64,000 nt of DNA from Arachis hypogaea (taxonomy: Eukaryota; Streptophyta; Magnoliopsida; Fabales; Fabaceae). How positions within the stretch are numbered: the first letter of the stretch is position 1; every line of letters starts with the position of its first letter. A model generated the notes under the pieces. The model was not told the origin of the DNA, searched no databases, and worked only from the letters and a program-made list of their open reading frames with translations. The stretch is taken from contig NC_092045.1 in NCBI RefSeq assembly GCF_003086295.3, forward strand, positions 23,564,890-23,628,889. The letters are read 5' to 3'. The translations under genes were made by a program, and so were the position numbers. Positions 11,101 through 21,022 of this stretch are shown here, one piece after another.

Positions 11101-13197
11101 CTTGTCCTGAAAAGGTGCCAAGAGACTAACCTGGTTTTGAACTGGGAGAAATGTCACTTCATGGTGACTGAAGGAATTGTCCTTGGGCACAAAATTTCAA
11201 GCAAGGGAATAGAGGTGGATAAGGCAAAGGTAGAGGTAATTAAAAAATTACCACCACCTGCCAATGTTAAGGCAATCAGAAGCTTTCTGGGGCATGTAGG
11301 ATTCTACAGAAGGTTCATAAAGGATTTTTCAAAAATTGCAAAACCTTTGAGTAACCTGCTAGCTGCTGACACACCATTTGTGTTTGACACACAGTGTCTG
11401 CAGGCGTTTGAGACCCTGAAAGCTAAGCTGGTCACAGCACCAGTTATCTCTGCACCAGATTGGGCATTGCCATTTGAATTAATGTGTGATGCCAGTGACC
11501 ATGCCATTGGTGCAGTGTTGGGACAGAGGCATAACAAGCTTCTACACGTCATTTATTATGCCAGCCGTGTTCTAAATGACGCACAGAAGAATTACACAAC
11601 CACAGAAAAAGAGTTACTTGCAGTGGTCTATGCCATTGACAAGTTTAGATCCTATCTAGTGGGATCCAAAGTAGTTGTGTACACTGACCATGCTGCTCTT
11701 AAATACTTACTCACAAAGCAGGATTTAAAACCCAGGCTTATCAGATGGATGTTGCTTCTGCAAGAGTTTGATATAGAAATAAGAGACAGAAAAGGGACAG
11801 AGAACCAAGTAGCTGATCATCTGTCCCGAATAGAACCAGTAGCTGGGGCGTCCCTCCCTTCTACTGAGATTTTTGAGACTTTCCCAGATGAGCAACTCTT
11901 TGCCATTCAGGAAGCTCCATGGTTTGCAGATATTGCAAATTATAAAGCTGTGAGGTTCATACCCAAGGAGTACAGCAGCGTGCAAAGAAAGAAATTAATT
12001 TCAGATGCCAAGTACTACCTCTGGGATGAACCGTATCTCTTTAAGAGATGTGCAGACGGAGTGATCCGCAGATGTGTACCCAGAGAAGAAGCACAAAGGA
12101 TCCTATGGCATTGCCATGGATCACAGTATGGAGGACATTTTGGAAGTGAGCGAACAGCCACTAAAGTCCTCCAATGTGGCTTCTACTGGCCTACTCTCTA
12201 TAAAGATTCCCGAGAGTTTGTGCGTAACTGTGACAGTTGCCAAAGAGCTGGTAACTTGCCTCACGGATATGCCATGCCTCAACAAGGGATATTAGAGATA
12301 GAGTTGTTTGATGTATGGGGCATTGACTTCATGGGGCCGTTCCCACCATCATACTCAAACACTTATATTCTGGTGGCAGTGGACTATGTATCTAAGTGGG
12401 TAGAAGCAATTGCCACACCCACTAATGATACCAAGACCGTGCTAAAATTCCTCCAGAAACACATCTTCAGCAGGTTTGGTGTTCCCAGAGTACTAATAAG
12501 TGACGGGGGCACCCATTTCTGCAATAGACAGCTATACTCTGCTATGGTTAAATATGGAATTAGCCACAAAGTGGCAACTCCGTATCATCCACAGACAAAT
12601 GGGCAAGCTGAGGTCTCTAATAGAGAGCTAAAAAGAATCCTGGAACGGACTGTGATGGCCCGAAGAAAGGATTGGGCAAAAAGCTTGGATGATGCTCTGT
12701 GGGCATACAGAACAGCATTCAAGACTCCTATAGGAACCTCTCCATACCAACTGGTGTATGGGAAGGCCTGTCATCTGCCCGTGGAACTGGAACATAAAGC
12801 CTACTGGACAACCAGATTCTTAAACATGGATGCTCAGTTAGCTGGTGAAAAAAGATTACTCCAGCTAAATGAGCTAGAGGAGTTCAGACTCAATGCCTTT
12901 GAAAATGCAAAAATTTATAAGGAAAAGGCAAAGAAATGGCATGACAAGAAGTTGTCAACCAGAGTCTTTGAGCCAGGACAAAAAGTTCTGCTCTTCAACT
13001 CTAGGCTCAGACTGTTTCCAGGAAAACTCAAATCCCGGTGGAGGGGTCCGTATGTGATTACAGGAGTATCACCATATGGATATGTTGAGCTTCAGGATAT
13101 GGATTCTGACAAAAAGTTCATTGTTAATGGACAGAGAATCAAGCATTATCTTGAAGGCAATTTTGAGCAGGAATGCTCAAAACTGAGACTTGAGTGA
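8191..13197 (+). CDS. Gag-Pol polyprotein of FIDEL-1 (Athila-type), intact
   Basis: 1668 codons without a break. In order: Gag with the retrotransposon-gag core (about residues 50-220; [25 protein letters not shown]); a repeat-bearing linker (344-390); aspartic protease with DLGAS at about 531-535; reverse transcriptase with FMDD at 951-954; RNase H starting with the Asp at about 1100; integrase with an HHCC zinc finger from about 1307 and the catalytic triad D1379, D1438, E1474 (35 residues between the last two); and a basic C-terminal tail. No CCHC knuckle is visible in Gag, and no chromodomain at the end. Gag and Pol are in one frame, as in Athila. Every catalytic residue I looked for is present, so this copy could still encode enzyme. 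The ATG at 8191 is the first in frame. Confidence 0.95.
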   Translation: MDLSGIDQSRRTLGSYANPITAAYGSSICTPPIKASSFELNPQLIIIVQQNCQYSGLAQEEPTEFLAQFLQIADTVYDKEVDQDVYRLLLFPFAVKDQAKRWLNNQPTASIKTWKQLSDKFLNHFYPPKRMTQLRLDIQGFKQEDNESLYNAWERYRGMLRKCPSEMFSEWVQLDIFYYGLTEKAQMSLDHSAGGSIHMRKTIEEAQELIDTVARNQYLYSSNELSPKEEVMTVVTDPNPQEQMIELNQQLLRMTEQLAEFKEMLYETKVANKNIELQLNQAKQQISKQITEECQAVQLRSGKTLNNTAQSGKKPNNERLTGDNQTTIQNPSEDSKSPERNVIGVQTPEREGKLALNAHSLPSSGVQTPEKGEKLALNAHFPPNPGVQTPREDQTPESADSDPSKKASSTTSVRNKPAASKVEEYKAKMPYPQKLRQAEQDKQFARFADYLRTLEIKIPFAEALEQIPSYAKFMKEILSHKKDWRETEKVFLTEECSAVILKSLPEKLQDPGSFMIPCTLEGACTKTALCDLGASINLIPASTIRKLGLTGEVKPTRICLQLADGSIKYPSGIIEDMIVKVGPFAFPTDFVVLEMEEHKSATLILGRPFLATGRTLIDVQRGEVTLRVNEDEFKLNAVKAMQHPDTPNDCMGADIIDSLVEEINMTESLESELEDIFKDAQPDQEESVETKEFSKIPQEEDKPPKSELKPLPPSLKYAFLGEGDTFPVIISSALNAQEEEALIQVLRTHKTALGWSISDLKGISPARCMHKILLEDNAKPVVQPQRRLNPAMKEVVQKEVTKLLEAGIIYPISDSPWVSPVQVVPKKGGMTVVHNEKNELVPTRTVTGWRMCIDYKRLNTATRKDHFPLPFIDQMLERLAGHDYYCFLDGYSGYNQIAVDPQDQEKTAFTCPSGMFAYRRMPFGLCNAPATFQRCMLSIFSDMVEKFLEVFMDDFSVYGDSFSSCLNHLALVLKRCQETNLVLNWEKCHFMVTEGIVLGHKISSKGIEVDKAKVEVIKKLPPPANVKAIRSFLGHVGFYRRFIKDFSKIAKPLSNLLAADTPFVFDTQCLQAFETLKAKLVTAPVISAPDWALPFELMCDASDHAIGAVLGQRHNKLLHVIYYASRVLNDAQKNYTTTEKELLAVVYAIDKFRSYLVGSKVVVYTDHAALKYLLTKQDLKPRLIRWMLLLQEFDIEIRDRKGTENQVADHLSRIEPVAGASLPSTEIFETFPDEQLFAIQEAPWFADIANYKAVRFIPKEYSSVQRKKLISDAKYYLWDEPYLFKRCADGVIRRCVPREEAQRILWHCHGSQYGGHFGSERTATKVLQCGFYWPTLYKDSREFVRNCDSCQRAGNLPHGYAMPQQGILEIELFDVWGIDFMGPFPPSYSNTYILVAVDYVSKWVEAIATPTNDTKTVLKFLQKHIFSRFGVPRVLISDGGTHFCNRQLYSAMVKYGISHKVATPYHPQTNGQAEVSNRELKRILERTVMARRKDWAKSLDDALWAYRTAFKTPIGTSPYQLVYGKACHLPVELEHKAYWTTRFLNMDAQLAGEKRLLQLNELEEFRLNAFENAKIYKEKAKKWHDKKLSTRVFEPGQKVLLFNSRLRLFPGKLKSRWRGPYVITGVSPYGYVELQDMDSDKKFIVNGQRIKHYLEGNFEQECSKLRLE
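9220..9360 (+). repeat. Palindromic repeats inside the Gag-Pol frame
   Basis: Three GGCGTTCAAACGCC-type words (9220, 9284, 9345) alternate with two GGCGTTAAACGCC words, with a unit of about 63-66 bp. They are read in frame as [13 protein letters not shown] repeats at residues 344-390, in the linker between Gag and protease. The same DNA word is used as non-coding repeat at 13363-13631. Confidence 0.9.
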
Positions 13198-13225
13198 TTC
13201 TCAGTAAAGGTCCAGCTAAAGACAG

Positions 13226-13255
13226 TAAAGAAGCGCTTGCTGGGAGGTAACCCAG
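13226..13255 (+). promoter_or_regulatory. Conserved stem-loop after Gag-Pol
   Basis: TAAAGAAGCGCTTG followed by CTGGG-AGGTAA-CCCAG (13240-13255). The same block follows the ORFs of FIDEL-2 (29041-29056) and FIDEL-3 (50137-50152), where the stem is TTGGG/CCCAA. The outer pair changes on both sides together, which supports an RNA structure. Function unknown. Confidence 0.7.
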
Positions 13256-13362
13256 TCATTAGGAAGTTGTATGAATTGTTCTTACAGAGGCAAGTATCAA
13301 AAATGAAGGAATTCACAGAGTTACAGAAGGATTCAGCTCAAAAAACAGAGAAAAAGAGCTTA

Positions 13363-13631
13363 CTGGCGAAAAAACGCCAGTAAGGGGCATTTTGGGCGTT
13401 AAACGCCAGAATGGGTACCATTCTGGGCGTTTAACGCCAGGAATGGTGCCATTTTGGGCGTTAAACGCCAGAATGGGCACCATTCTGGGCGTTTAAACGC
13501 CAGGTGTGCAGCATCCTGGGCGTTCAGAAAAACGCCCAGTGATAAAGAAATTCTGGCGTTTAACGCCAGCCAGGGCACCTGGCTGGGCGTTAAACGCCAG
13601 AATGGGTGCCATTCTGGGCGTTTAACGCCAG
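13363..13631. repeat. Array of nine GGCGTTTAACGCC palindromes
   Basis: Nine copies of (C/T)TGGGCGTTTAACGCCAG and variants in 269 bp, spaced about 31 bp and alternating between GTTTAAC and GTTAAAC centres. The spacers are themselves palindromic (GAATGGGTACCATTC, GAATGGGCACCATTC, CCAGGGCACCTGG), so neighbouring copies can form one long stem. ORFs on either strand across it are by-products of the repeat. Confidence 0.92.
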
Positions 13632-14045
13632 AAAGGTGGGGGGACCACAATTTTGTTTTCAAATCAATTTTTTTTAAACTTTCCTTTTCTTACCCATACT
13701 TTTCTACAAAAACACATTTCAATCTCTCATCATTCACTTTCAAATTTTCAAAAATCTAAAATCATTCTTCAAATCTCTCAAATCATTCCCAAATTTTGTT
13801 CAAAATCTCACCCTTCTCTCAATTTCTTTCCATATCTTCTCAAATCTCCTTTCAATTTTTTTCTTTTTTTTCGAAATCTCCTCTCCCCCACCTTATAAAT
13901 ACACGTTTGGCTCCCTCTTTCCACCACACCATTCGAATTTCCTCTTCCTCTCTCTCTCTTCTTTCCTTTCTTTAGCTTGAGGACAAGCAAACCTCTAAGT
14001 TTGGTGTGCTTTTCCGTGATCACTAAGCCAAGATTCATCAAAATC
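13632..14045 (+). promoter_or_regulatory. Putative internal promoter and leader of the FIDEL-1 3' ORF
   Basis: Pyrimidine-rich, ORF-poor DNA. TATAAATA is at 13894-13901 in a C-rich setting, 152 bp before the ATG at 14046. It is followed by CT-rich sequence, a hairpin (GCTT-GAGGAC-AAGC, 13975-13988) and AAGTTTGGTGT at 13997-14007. The same order occurs in FIDEL-2 and FIDEL-3. Promoter activity is inferred from position and composition only. Confidence 0.55.
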
Positions 14046-15175
14046 ATGGCTCCTAAGGGAAAACAAACCAATTTAAGAGGAAAGAAAGAGAATAATCCAA
14101 AGAATCTTTGGAATCAAGAGAAGTTCTTAACCAAAGAACATGAAGACCATTATCACAAAATAATGGGTCTAAGGTCAGTGATCCCGGAAGTTAAATTTGA
14201 TCTGAAAGAAGATGAATATCCAGGGATCCAAGAGCAAATTCGAAACAGAGGATGGGAAGTTCTAACCAATCCTGAAATAAAGGTTGGAAGGAACATGGTT
14301 CAGGAATTCTACTCTAATCTGTGGCTAACAGATAAGTAGAGAATGACTGGAACTGCTTACCATACCTACAGAACCATGGTCAGAGGGAAAGTTATGACTG
14401 GAACTGCTTACCATACTTCCATCTGGACAAAATAAGAGAAATCTTCAAACTACCTCAACTGCAAGATGATCCTGAATCCTTTAATAGGAGGATGGTGAGA
14501 GCAGATAAAGGGTTGGATCAAGTTCTAGAGGACATATGCCTCCCTGGAACTAAGTGGATAACCAATTCAAAGGGTGTCCCAAACCAACTCAAGAAGGGAG
14601 ACCTCAAACCAATTGCAAGAGGTTGGCTAGACTTTATTGGGCATTCCATTTTGCCCACTAGCAACCGTTCTGAGGTCACCATCAAGAGAGCAGTGATGAT
14701 TCATTGCATTATGCTTGGAAAAGAAGTGGAGGTTCATCATGTGATTGCTTGTGAGATCTACACAATTGCAAATAAGAATTCCACTGAAGCCAAATTGGCT
14801 TACCCAAGCTTGATCTCCTTGCTCTGTAAAGAGGCTGGGGTGAAGATGGGAGTAGATGAGTTCATACCCATTGAACACCCAATCACCAAGAAGTCAATGG
14901 AAGGACAAATGCAAGACAACTCTATCAAGAGGAGGGCGCAGGAATTCCTCCCTGAATTCCCAAGAATTGACTACTGGACCAGCCTAGAAGCATCTATCAC
15001 CAAGTTGCAAGAGACTATGGAGCAACTGAAGGAAGAACAGCAGAATCAGAACTGCATGCTCCGCAAATTGCTGAAGGAACAAGAGAAGCAGGGGCGTGAA
15101 CTCCAAGAGTTGAAACGCCAAAAGCTCTCCTCTCAAGTTGAGGGAGCATCCACTTCTCAAAATCAAGGTTGTTGA
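14046..15175 (+). pseudogene. FIDEL-1 3' ORF (env position), broken
   Basis: Begins MAPKGKQTNLRGKK and resembles the intact ORF of FIDEL-3 (51054-52202), with shared stretches RGWEVLTNP, KPIARGW and ILPTSNRSEV. It looks like the 'putative plant transposon protein' domain (Transposase_32, from memory). A TAG at 14337-14339 ends the first part. A partial duplication follows (ATGACTGGAACTGCTTACCA at 14343 and again near 14393), and the reading continues in another frame to 15175. The end is a coiled-coil-like region. I see no signal peptide or membrane segment, so nothing suggests an envelope protein. Confidence 0.82.
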
Positions 15176-16139
15176 GTCCTAACTCTGTGAAAACCTGTAT
15201 CATTAGGAGCCTACTTTTTGCGTTTTTTTTTTCTTTTATTTTGTTTTCTATTTTTATTTTTATTTTTTAGTCTCATCTTATATCTATCTTTAAGTCTTGT
15301 TCTTAATTCATAATTAATAAAATTGAAGTTTTATGCCTTAAAGCTATGAATGTCCTATGAATCCATCACCTCTCTTAAATGAAAAATGCTTTAATCACAA
15401 AAGAACAAGAAGTACAGGATTTCGAAATTTATCCTTGAAACTAGTTGAATTAGTTTGATGTGGTGACAATAATTTTTGTTTTCTGAATGAATGCTTGAAC
15501 AATGCATATGTCTCTTGAATTTGTTGTTTTGAGAATGTTAGAAATTGTTGGCTCTTGAAAGAATGAGGAAAAAGAGAACTGTTATTGAGGATCTAAAAAA
15601 TCATCTAATTGATTCTTGAAGCAAGAAAAAGCAGTGGATACAAAAAAAATCGAAAAAAAAAAGAAAGAAAGAGAAAGAAAAAGTAAGAAATAAAGTTGTG
15701 ACCCAAGGCAAAAAGAGTGTGCTTAAGAACCCTGGACACCTCTAATTGGGGACTCTAGCAAAGCTGGGTCACAATCTGAAAAGGTTCACCCAATTATGTG
15801 TCTGTGGCATGTATGTATCCGGTGGTAATACTGGAAAACAAAGTGCTTTGGGCCACAGCCAAGACTCATACACTAGCTATATTCAAGAATCATTATACTT
15901 AACTAGGAGAATCAATAACACTATCTGAGTTCTGAGTTCTTATAGATGCCAATCATTCTGAACTTCAAGGGATAGAGTGAGATGCCAAAACTGTTCGGAG
16001 GCAAAAAGCTACTAGTCCCGCTCATCTAATTGGAGCTATGTTTCCTTGATATTTTGGAGTCTATAGTATATTCTCTTCTTTTTATCCTATTTTGATTTTC
16101 AGTTGCTTGGGGACAAGCAACAATTTAAGTTTGGTGTTG
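15176..16139 (+). other. FIDEL-1 3' untranslated tail and plus-strand primer region
   Basis: Non-coding tail. It holds a purine run (about 15650-15690), a block conserved in all copies (about 15740-15930, open but without an ATG in frame at its start) and the terminal signal TTGCTT-GGGGAC-AAGCAA (16103-16120), then AAGTTTGGTGTTG to the LTR start. The last block takes the place of a polypurine tract but is not purine-only. Confidence 0.75.
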
Positions 16140-17660
16140 TGATGAGCGGATAATTTATACGCTTTTTGGCATTATTTTTAGTATGTTTTTAGTATGATCT
16201 AGTTAGTTTTTAGTGTATTTTTATTAGTTTTTAGTTAAAATTCACTTTTCTGGACTTTACTATGAGTTTGTGTGTTTTTCTGTGATTTCAGGTATTTTCT
16301 GGCTGAAATTGAGGGTTCTGAGCAAAAATCTGATTCAGGGACTGAAAAGGACTGCAGATGCTGTTGGATTCTGACCTCCCTGCACTCGAAGTGAATTTTC
16401 TGGTGCTACAGAAGCCCAATTGGCGCGTTCTCAACGGTGTTGGAAAGTAGACATCCTGGGCTTTCCAGCAATATATGATAGTCCATACTTTGCCCGAGAT
16501 TTGATGGCCCAAACCGGCGTGGCAAAACAGCCTCAGAAATTCCAGCGTTTAACGCTGGAACTGGCATAAAACTTGGAGTTAAACGCCCAAACTGGCATAA
16601 AAGCTGGCGTTTAACTCCAGAAAAGGTCTCTACACGAAAATGCTTCAATGCTCAGCCCAAGCACACACCAAGTGGACCCAGAAGTGGATTTTTACGTCAT
16701 TTACTCATTTCTGTACACCCTAGGTTACTAGTTTACTATTAATAGGATATTTTGACATTGTATCAGTATCTCATGACACTTTACACGTTTCTTTGTGTAC
16801 TTTCCACAGCATGAGTCTCTAAACCCCATGGTTGGGGGTGAGGAGCTCTGCTGTGTCTTGATGGATTAATGCCATTACTACTGTTTCTCACTCAATCATG
16901 CTTGCTTCCATTCTAAGATAATACTTGTTCTTAACCCGGATGAATGTGATGACCCGTGACAATCATCATCATTCTCAACTATGAACGCGTGCCTGACAAC
17001 CACCTCCGTTCCACCTTAGATTAAGTAGTTATCTCTTGGATTCTTTAATCGGAATCTTCGTGGTATAAGCTAGAACTGATGGCGGCATTCAAGAGAATCC
17101 GGAAGGTCTAAACCTTGTCTGTGGTATTCTGAGTAGGATTCAATGATTGAATGACTGTGACGAGCTTCAAACTCCTGAAGGCGGGGCGTTAGTGACAGAC
17201 GCAAAAGAATCACTGGATTCTATTCCGGCCTGATCGAGAACCGACAGATGATTAGCCATGCTGTGACAGAGCATAGGAACATTTTCACTGAGAGGATGGG
17301 AGGTAGCCATTGACAACGGTGAAACCCTACATACAGCTTGCCATGGAAGGAGCCTTGCGTGCTTGAAGAAGAAGACAGTAGGAAAGCAGAGATTCAGAAG
17401 ATGGAGCATCTCCAAAACCTCAACCTATTCTCCATTACTGCAAAGCAAGTAATCAGTTCATGTTCTTTTGCTTTTCATAATCAATCCTGATAATTTCTGA
17501 TATCCTGACTAAGATTTACAAGATAACCATAGCTTGCTTCAAGCCGACAATCTCCGTGGGATCGACCCTTGCTCACGCAAGGTATTACTTGGACGACCCA
17601 GTGCACTTGCTGGTTAGTTGTGCGGAGTTGCAAAAAGTGTGATTGCAATTTCGTGCACCA
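16140..17660 (+). mobile_element. FIDEL-1 right LTR
   Basis: 1521 bp from TGATGAGCGG to CGTGCACCA. Palindromic GGCGTTTAACTCC-like words lie at about 16514-16630. The flank CAAGG continues into element B, which fixes the LTR end at CACCA. Confidence 0.92.
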
Positions 17661-18764
17661 CAAGGGTAAACCAACGCGAGATTATATATATACAAAGGAG
17701 TGTCAAAAACAGAAATATCAAGACTCAAGTTCCGGCTGCGAAGATAACCGGTCCAAGCATAGCAATATATACATATAATAAAAATAAGGAAATCCCCAAA
17801 GGAAACCCAAAGGGAAACAAATACATAAAACCTATTCTCTAAAATCTCCCATAAGAGGAGTCATCACAGTTTGTATTATTTAATGGAGATAAAAGTATCT
17901 AAGCAAAGCATATAACCCAAAACATAGTCCCGAGAACAAAGGATCTTCGCAAATCTAGAAGTCTCCAGCATGCCTCAGCGGGAAACCTCACGTCCTGCAT
18001 CTGAAAACCACAAAATCCGCATGGGTGAGAACCAGAGGTCCCCAGCATGGTAACAGCTTTCACATATATAATACATAATAATAGAGGAAAGATGAAGGCA
18101 ATCCTAGAACTTCCTCCAGATAATTCAAAGCTTATAAACAAGCTAAACCATATAAGGGTATCTAACTAAAGATTCTTCAGTCTAACTAATACTTCCCTTT
18201 CCAATTCCTTCTCACCTCCCAACCACCGGCAGGAGTATAATGTAGCAAACACAGTTATATCAGACAAGAAATATACAAATAGGGACAAAAAATGCGGTTA
18301 GACAATTAGCAAGTAATATGCAGTCAAATAGGCAATCTCAAACAATTCATATAGTAGCATATGATGAATGCCTGTCCCTAGTGGCTGATGATATCATCTT
18401 GTCGGTTATAGAGCCAACCCGACAAGTCCTAGTCGCTAACCATTGGACTGTCCCTCTGTCACGCATCCCCAACTCGAGTTATACTCATTATAAACTTGAT
18501 CATAATCATGATCTATATCTATCACCCTCACTGGTGAATATTTACGGGGGCGAGCTCATCCGGGTCTTTCACAGTGCCCGGCCACACTTACGACATAGGG
18601 TCAACAGAGTATCAAGTCTCAACCTGGAGCACGTGGTGGCTAGCCACTGCTACTACCCAGGGAAATTCGTATCTCAGATAGTGGAAGTGCAAATCACAAT
18701 TATCAATAATTCAGCATAAACATGCATGAATTCTCATCCATGGATCAACATCCATATCAGCCAT

Positions 18765-18878
18765 CCGGCTCACGGTTCAGTCCAGAACCAGCCAATATTT
18801 ATATCATACACAGCCATTCCGGCTCACGGTTAAATCCATAACCAGCCACCCGGCTCACGGTTAAATCCATAACCAGCC
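18765..18878. repeat. 31-bp tandem repeat with one extra unit
   Basis: CCGGCTCACGGTTAAATCCA units start at 18819 and 18850, with a related unit at 18765. The partner LTR (60773-60853) has only one of the two perfect units, so a unit was gained or lost after insertion. Confidence 0.8.
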
Positions 18879-19142
18879 GTTTTATTAACAATTACAGCCT
18901 TTCGGCCCATGGCATAACAAGCACTTCTACCACCATCCTCCGCATCTCACATAATCATCTTTGATCCTCATTGATCATTCATTTTTCCCTTGCTTCACTC
19001 GCAAGTTACCTCATTCACTAGCCTTTCTTCTCGTAGCTAGACATATCATAATCATTTAAGATATAAGTGGTGAGATCGGAGGCTTAGAAGTATGAGATTT
19101 GGCTTTTAAAACTCAAAAATCAACTTTGGGATAAAAACAGGT

Positions 19143-19443
19143 CCACGCGTACGCGCACTCCACGCGCACGCGTGGATGGCCTCGAAAACTCATCGACGCG
19201 TAAGCGTCATGCACGCTAACGCGTGTATTGAAAACTAGCCAAACGACGCGCACGCGTCAACCACGCGTATGCGTGGATACTCTCGTGCCCCAGGCACAAA
19301 ACTGGCACAGTTCTGGCATAACTCTCTGGAAAATGGCTGGGCATTGGGTGCAGCACAATCGGCACGCCCGCACACATCACGCGCACGCGTGGATGGCATT
19401 TTCTGGAAGAACGGCGCGTACGCGCCAAGTGCGCCTACGCGCG
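19143..19443. repeat. CpG-rich ACGCG..CGCGT array in LTR of B
   Basis: Repeated ACGCGNNCGCGT-type words, many flanked as CC..GG or G..C so that each is a palindrome, plus variants with one or two changes. The equivalent array in the other LTR is at 61117-61416, and C carries the same kind of array at 36688-36970 and 55771-56070. Short ORFs through it are rejected. Confidence 0.85.
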
Positions 19444-20986
19444 AGGGGTCGTTCTGCTAAAAATTTTCTAAGTTAAAAGCTGCAGAATTCACAGATTTAA
19501 ACCCCAATCTTCCAACAGACATAACTTCCTCATTTTAAATCATTTCTAAATAGATTTGGCACAAAACAGAGATCCGTAGTCCATGTTATGTCCCGTCAAA
19601 ATATGCCCAAAAACCATGTTTTTCATAAAAACCACAAAGTGCCATTTTCAAACATGCCATTTTCAACTCTTTTCAAAACCAATCAAAACATGCCAATTTC
19701 ATCCCTTTTCTTTGAAATCAATCAATATATCTCAAATTCAACATCAAGCCTCCTCAACTCACACATTGACACATTACCACAATTTACAAAATCACTATCT
19801 CATCATTTTAACCCACTTCACCCAAGTGGCTCAAACTCAAACATATTGACATATCATATACTCTTCCTCATGCCGATTCTCAACAACACCAATTCCAATA
19901 AATCATCATTGTACACAATCAATATCATACTCACCATCAACATGGTCCAACCCACAATTCAACCATAATCAATCATCAAGCATATATCACAACATGCATA
20001 TTTCTCATACATCATACCATCAAGGCATCAATAATCATCATCACATATATGACCACATCATATATCTCAATCATTCAACAACATCAACCATTCAATGCCT
20101 ATCTTAGGGCCTCTAGCCTAAGTATTTCCTACCACATTACATATTAGATACCGGAATCCGAAACCATACCTTAGCCGATTTCCCAAGCTCAACCGGAGCA
20201 CTTCCAAATCACTTATCCACAAGCTCTCAAGGCCTCAACACCTCCAAGAACAGATTTTTCACCACCAAATCCCTTTTTCAAGCTTTTAAAAATCACCACT
20301 CAAGCTCCAATATTCACATATACACAACCTAAGCCACAATCATCATACCCATACACAACATCTCAATACCCAAACATCATAGAACAACAAATTACACTAG
20401 GGTTGAGAATCTTACCACACCCAAGGACCAATGAGACAAGATTAACCTTCTCCTTCAAGAGAGTTGGGTCCTATAACGTCAAAGAGCCCAAAATCTCAAC
20501 ATTTTTGCTCATAAAACTCGAAAACAAGGCTGGAATTTCGAAGAGTAAAACGTGGCTTACCTCAAGATTAATTGTATGGGTTTTGTAGAGCTCTCCGCGG
20601 TGAACGCGTAGCCACAAACAGAGCGGCAATCGGAGCTCTAGATCAAAAGTTATGGTGGTTTGAAGGTCAAGTGAGAGAAAGAACTTGAGAGAGTGTTCTT
20701 CCCTCCATGGCCTCCATTTTCAGCATGTGAGTGTGTTTAGTGAGGAGAGAGAATGCTGAAAACTAGGGTTTTGGTTTAGTTATGTTGGACCAAGGGCCCC
20801 ACTTTGGGTCCGGTTGGCCTGGTTTGGCCCGTTCGGTCCAATCTTGGTCCGATTTCTATAAAATTGGTACCGAAATTCTCGTCTCAATCTCCTCTATCAT
20901 ATTTAGGCATAAAAATCACATTTTGGGCTTTCTAGAATAAATTCTCATTTATGGGTTAATTAGCCGTTAATTAACCGGGTCTTACA

Positions 20987-20998
20987 TTCTACCCACCT
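20987..20998 (-). other. Polypurine tract of element B
   Basis: Minus strand AGGTGGGTAGAA directly before the 3' LTR. Same form as the tract of A. Confidence 0.85.
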
Positions 20999-21022
20999 AA
21001 TTGAGAATTTTGCCCACAAAAT

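Larger units (their letters stand above)
6116..17660 (+). mobile_element. FIDEL-1: Athila/FIDEL-type LTR retrotransposon with full Gag-Pol
   Basis: About 11.5 kb with LTRs at 6116-7625 and 16140-17660, a tRNA-Asp primer site, one gag-pol ORF, a palindrome array, a broken 3' ORF and the AAGTTTGGTGT primer region. Size and LTR length agree with what I recall of FIDEL from peanut. It sits in the left LTR of B: the right flank CAAGG (17661-17665) continues B sequence found whole at 59665. The left flank is another FIDEL interior, so no target duplication remains on that side. Confidence 0.9.
17661..20986 (-). mobile_element. Element B, 3' LTR (truncated by 195 bp)
   Basis: Matches 59665-63006. 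The first 195 bp (plus-strand order) are missing because of the FIDEL-1 insertion and the deletion to its left. It ends CTTACA, next to a purine tract on the minus strand. It contains a 31-bp tandem repeat (18765-18878) and a CpG-rich array (19143-19443). By eye the first 280 bp differ from the partner at about 15 positions, more than in the other LTR pairs, as expected for an older element. Confidence 0.9.

Noticed and set aside
13363..13631. CRISPR-like array of short repeats and spacers
   Set aside because: Plant nuclear retrotransposon context. The repeats are palindromes with changing centres, the spacers are themselves palindromic and similar, and there are no cas genes.
13399..13759. 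ORFs of 80-100 codons on both strands across the palindrome array
   Set aside because: They exist because the repeat unit lacks stops in several frames. No start context, no similarity, not shared by the other elements.
19216..19476. ORFs through the CpG-rich arrays (also 36751-37002, 55759-56097, 61190-61372)
   Set aside because: Low-complexity R/H/A-rich products of GCGT repeats inside LTRs, with overlapping frames on both strands.
19583..19968. ORF of 126 codons in the LTR of B, repeated at 61609-61989
   Set aside because: Its conservation is explained by the LTR pair. The product is N/S/H/T-rich low complexity without a domain.
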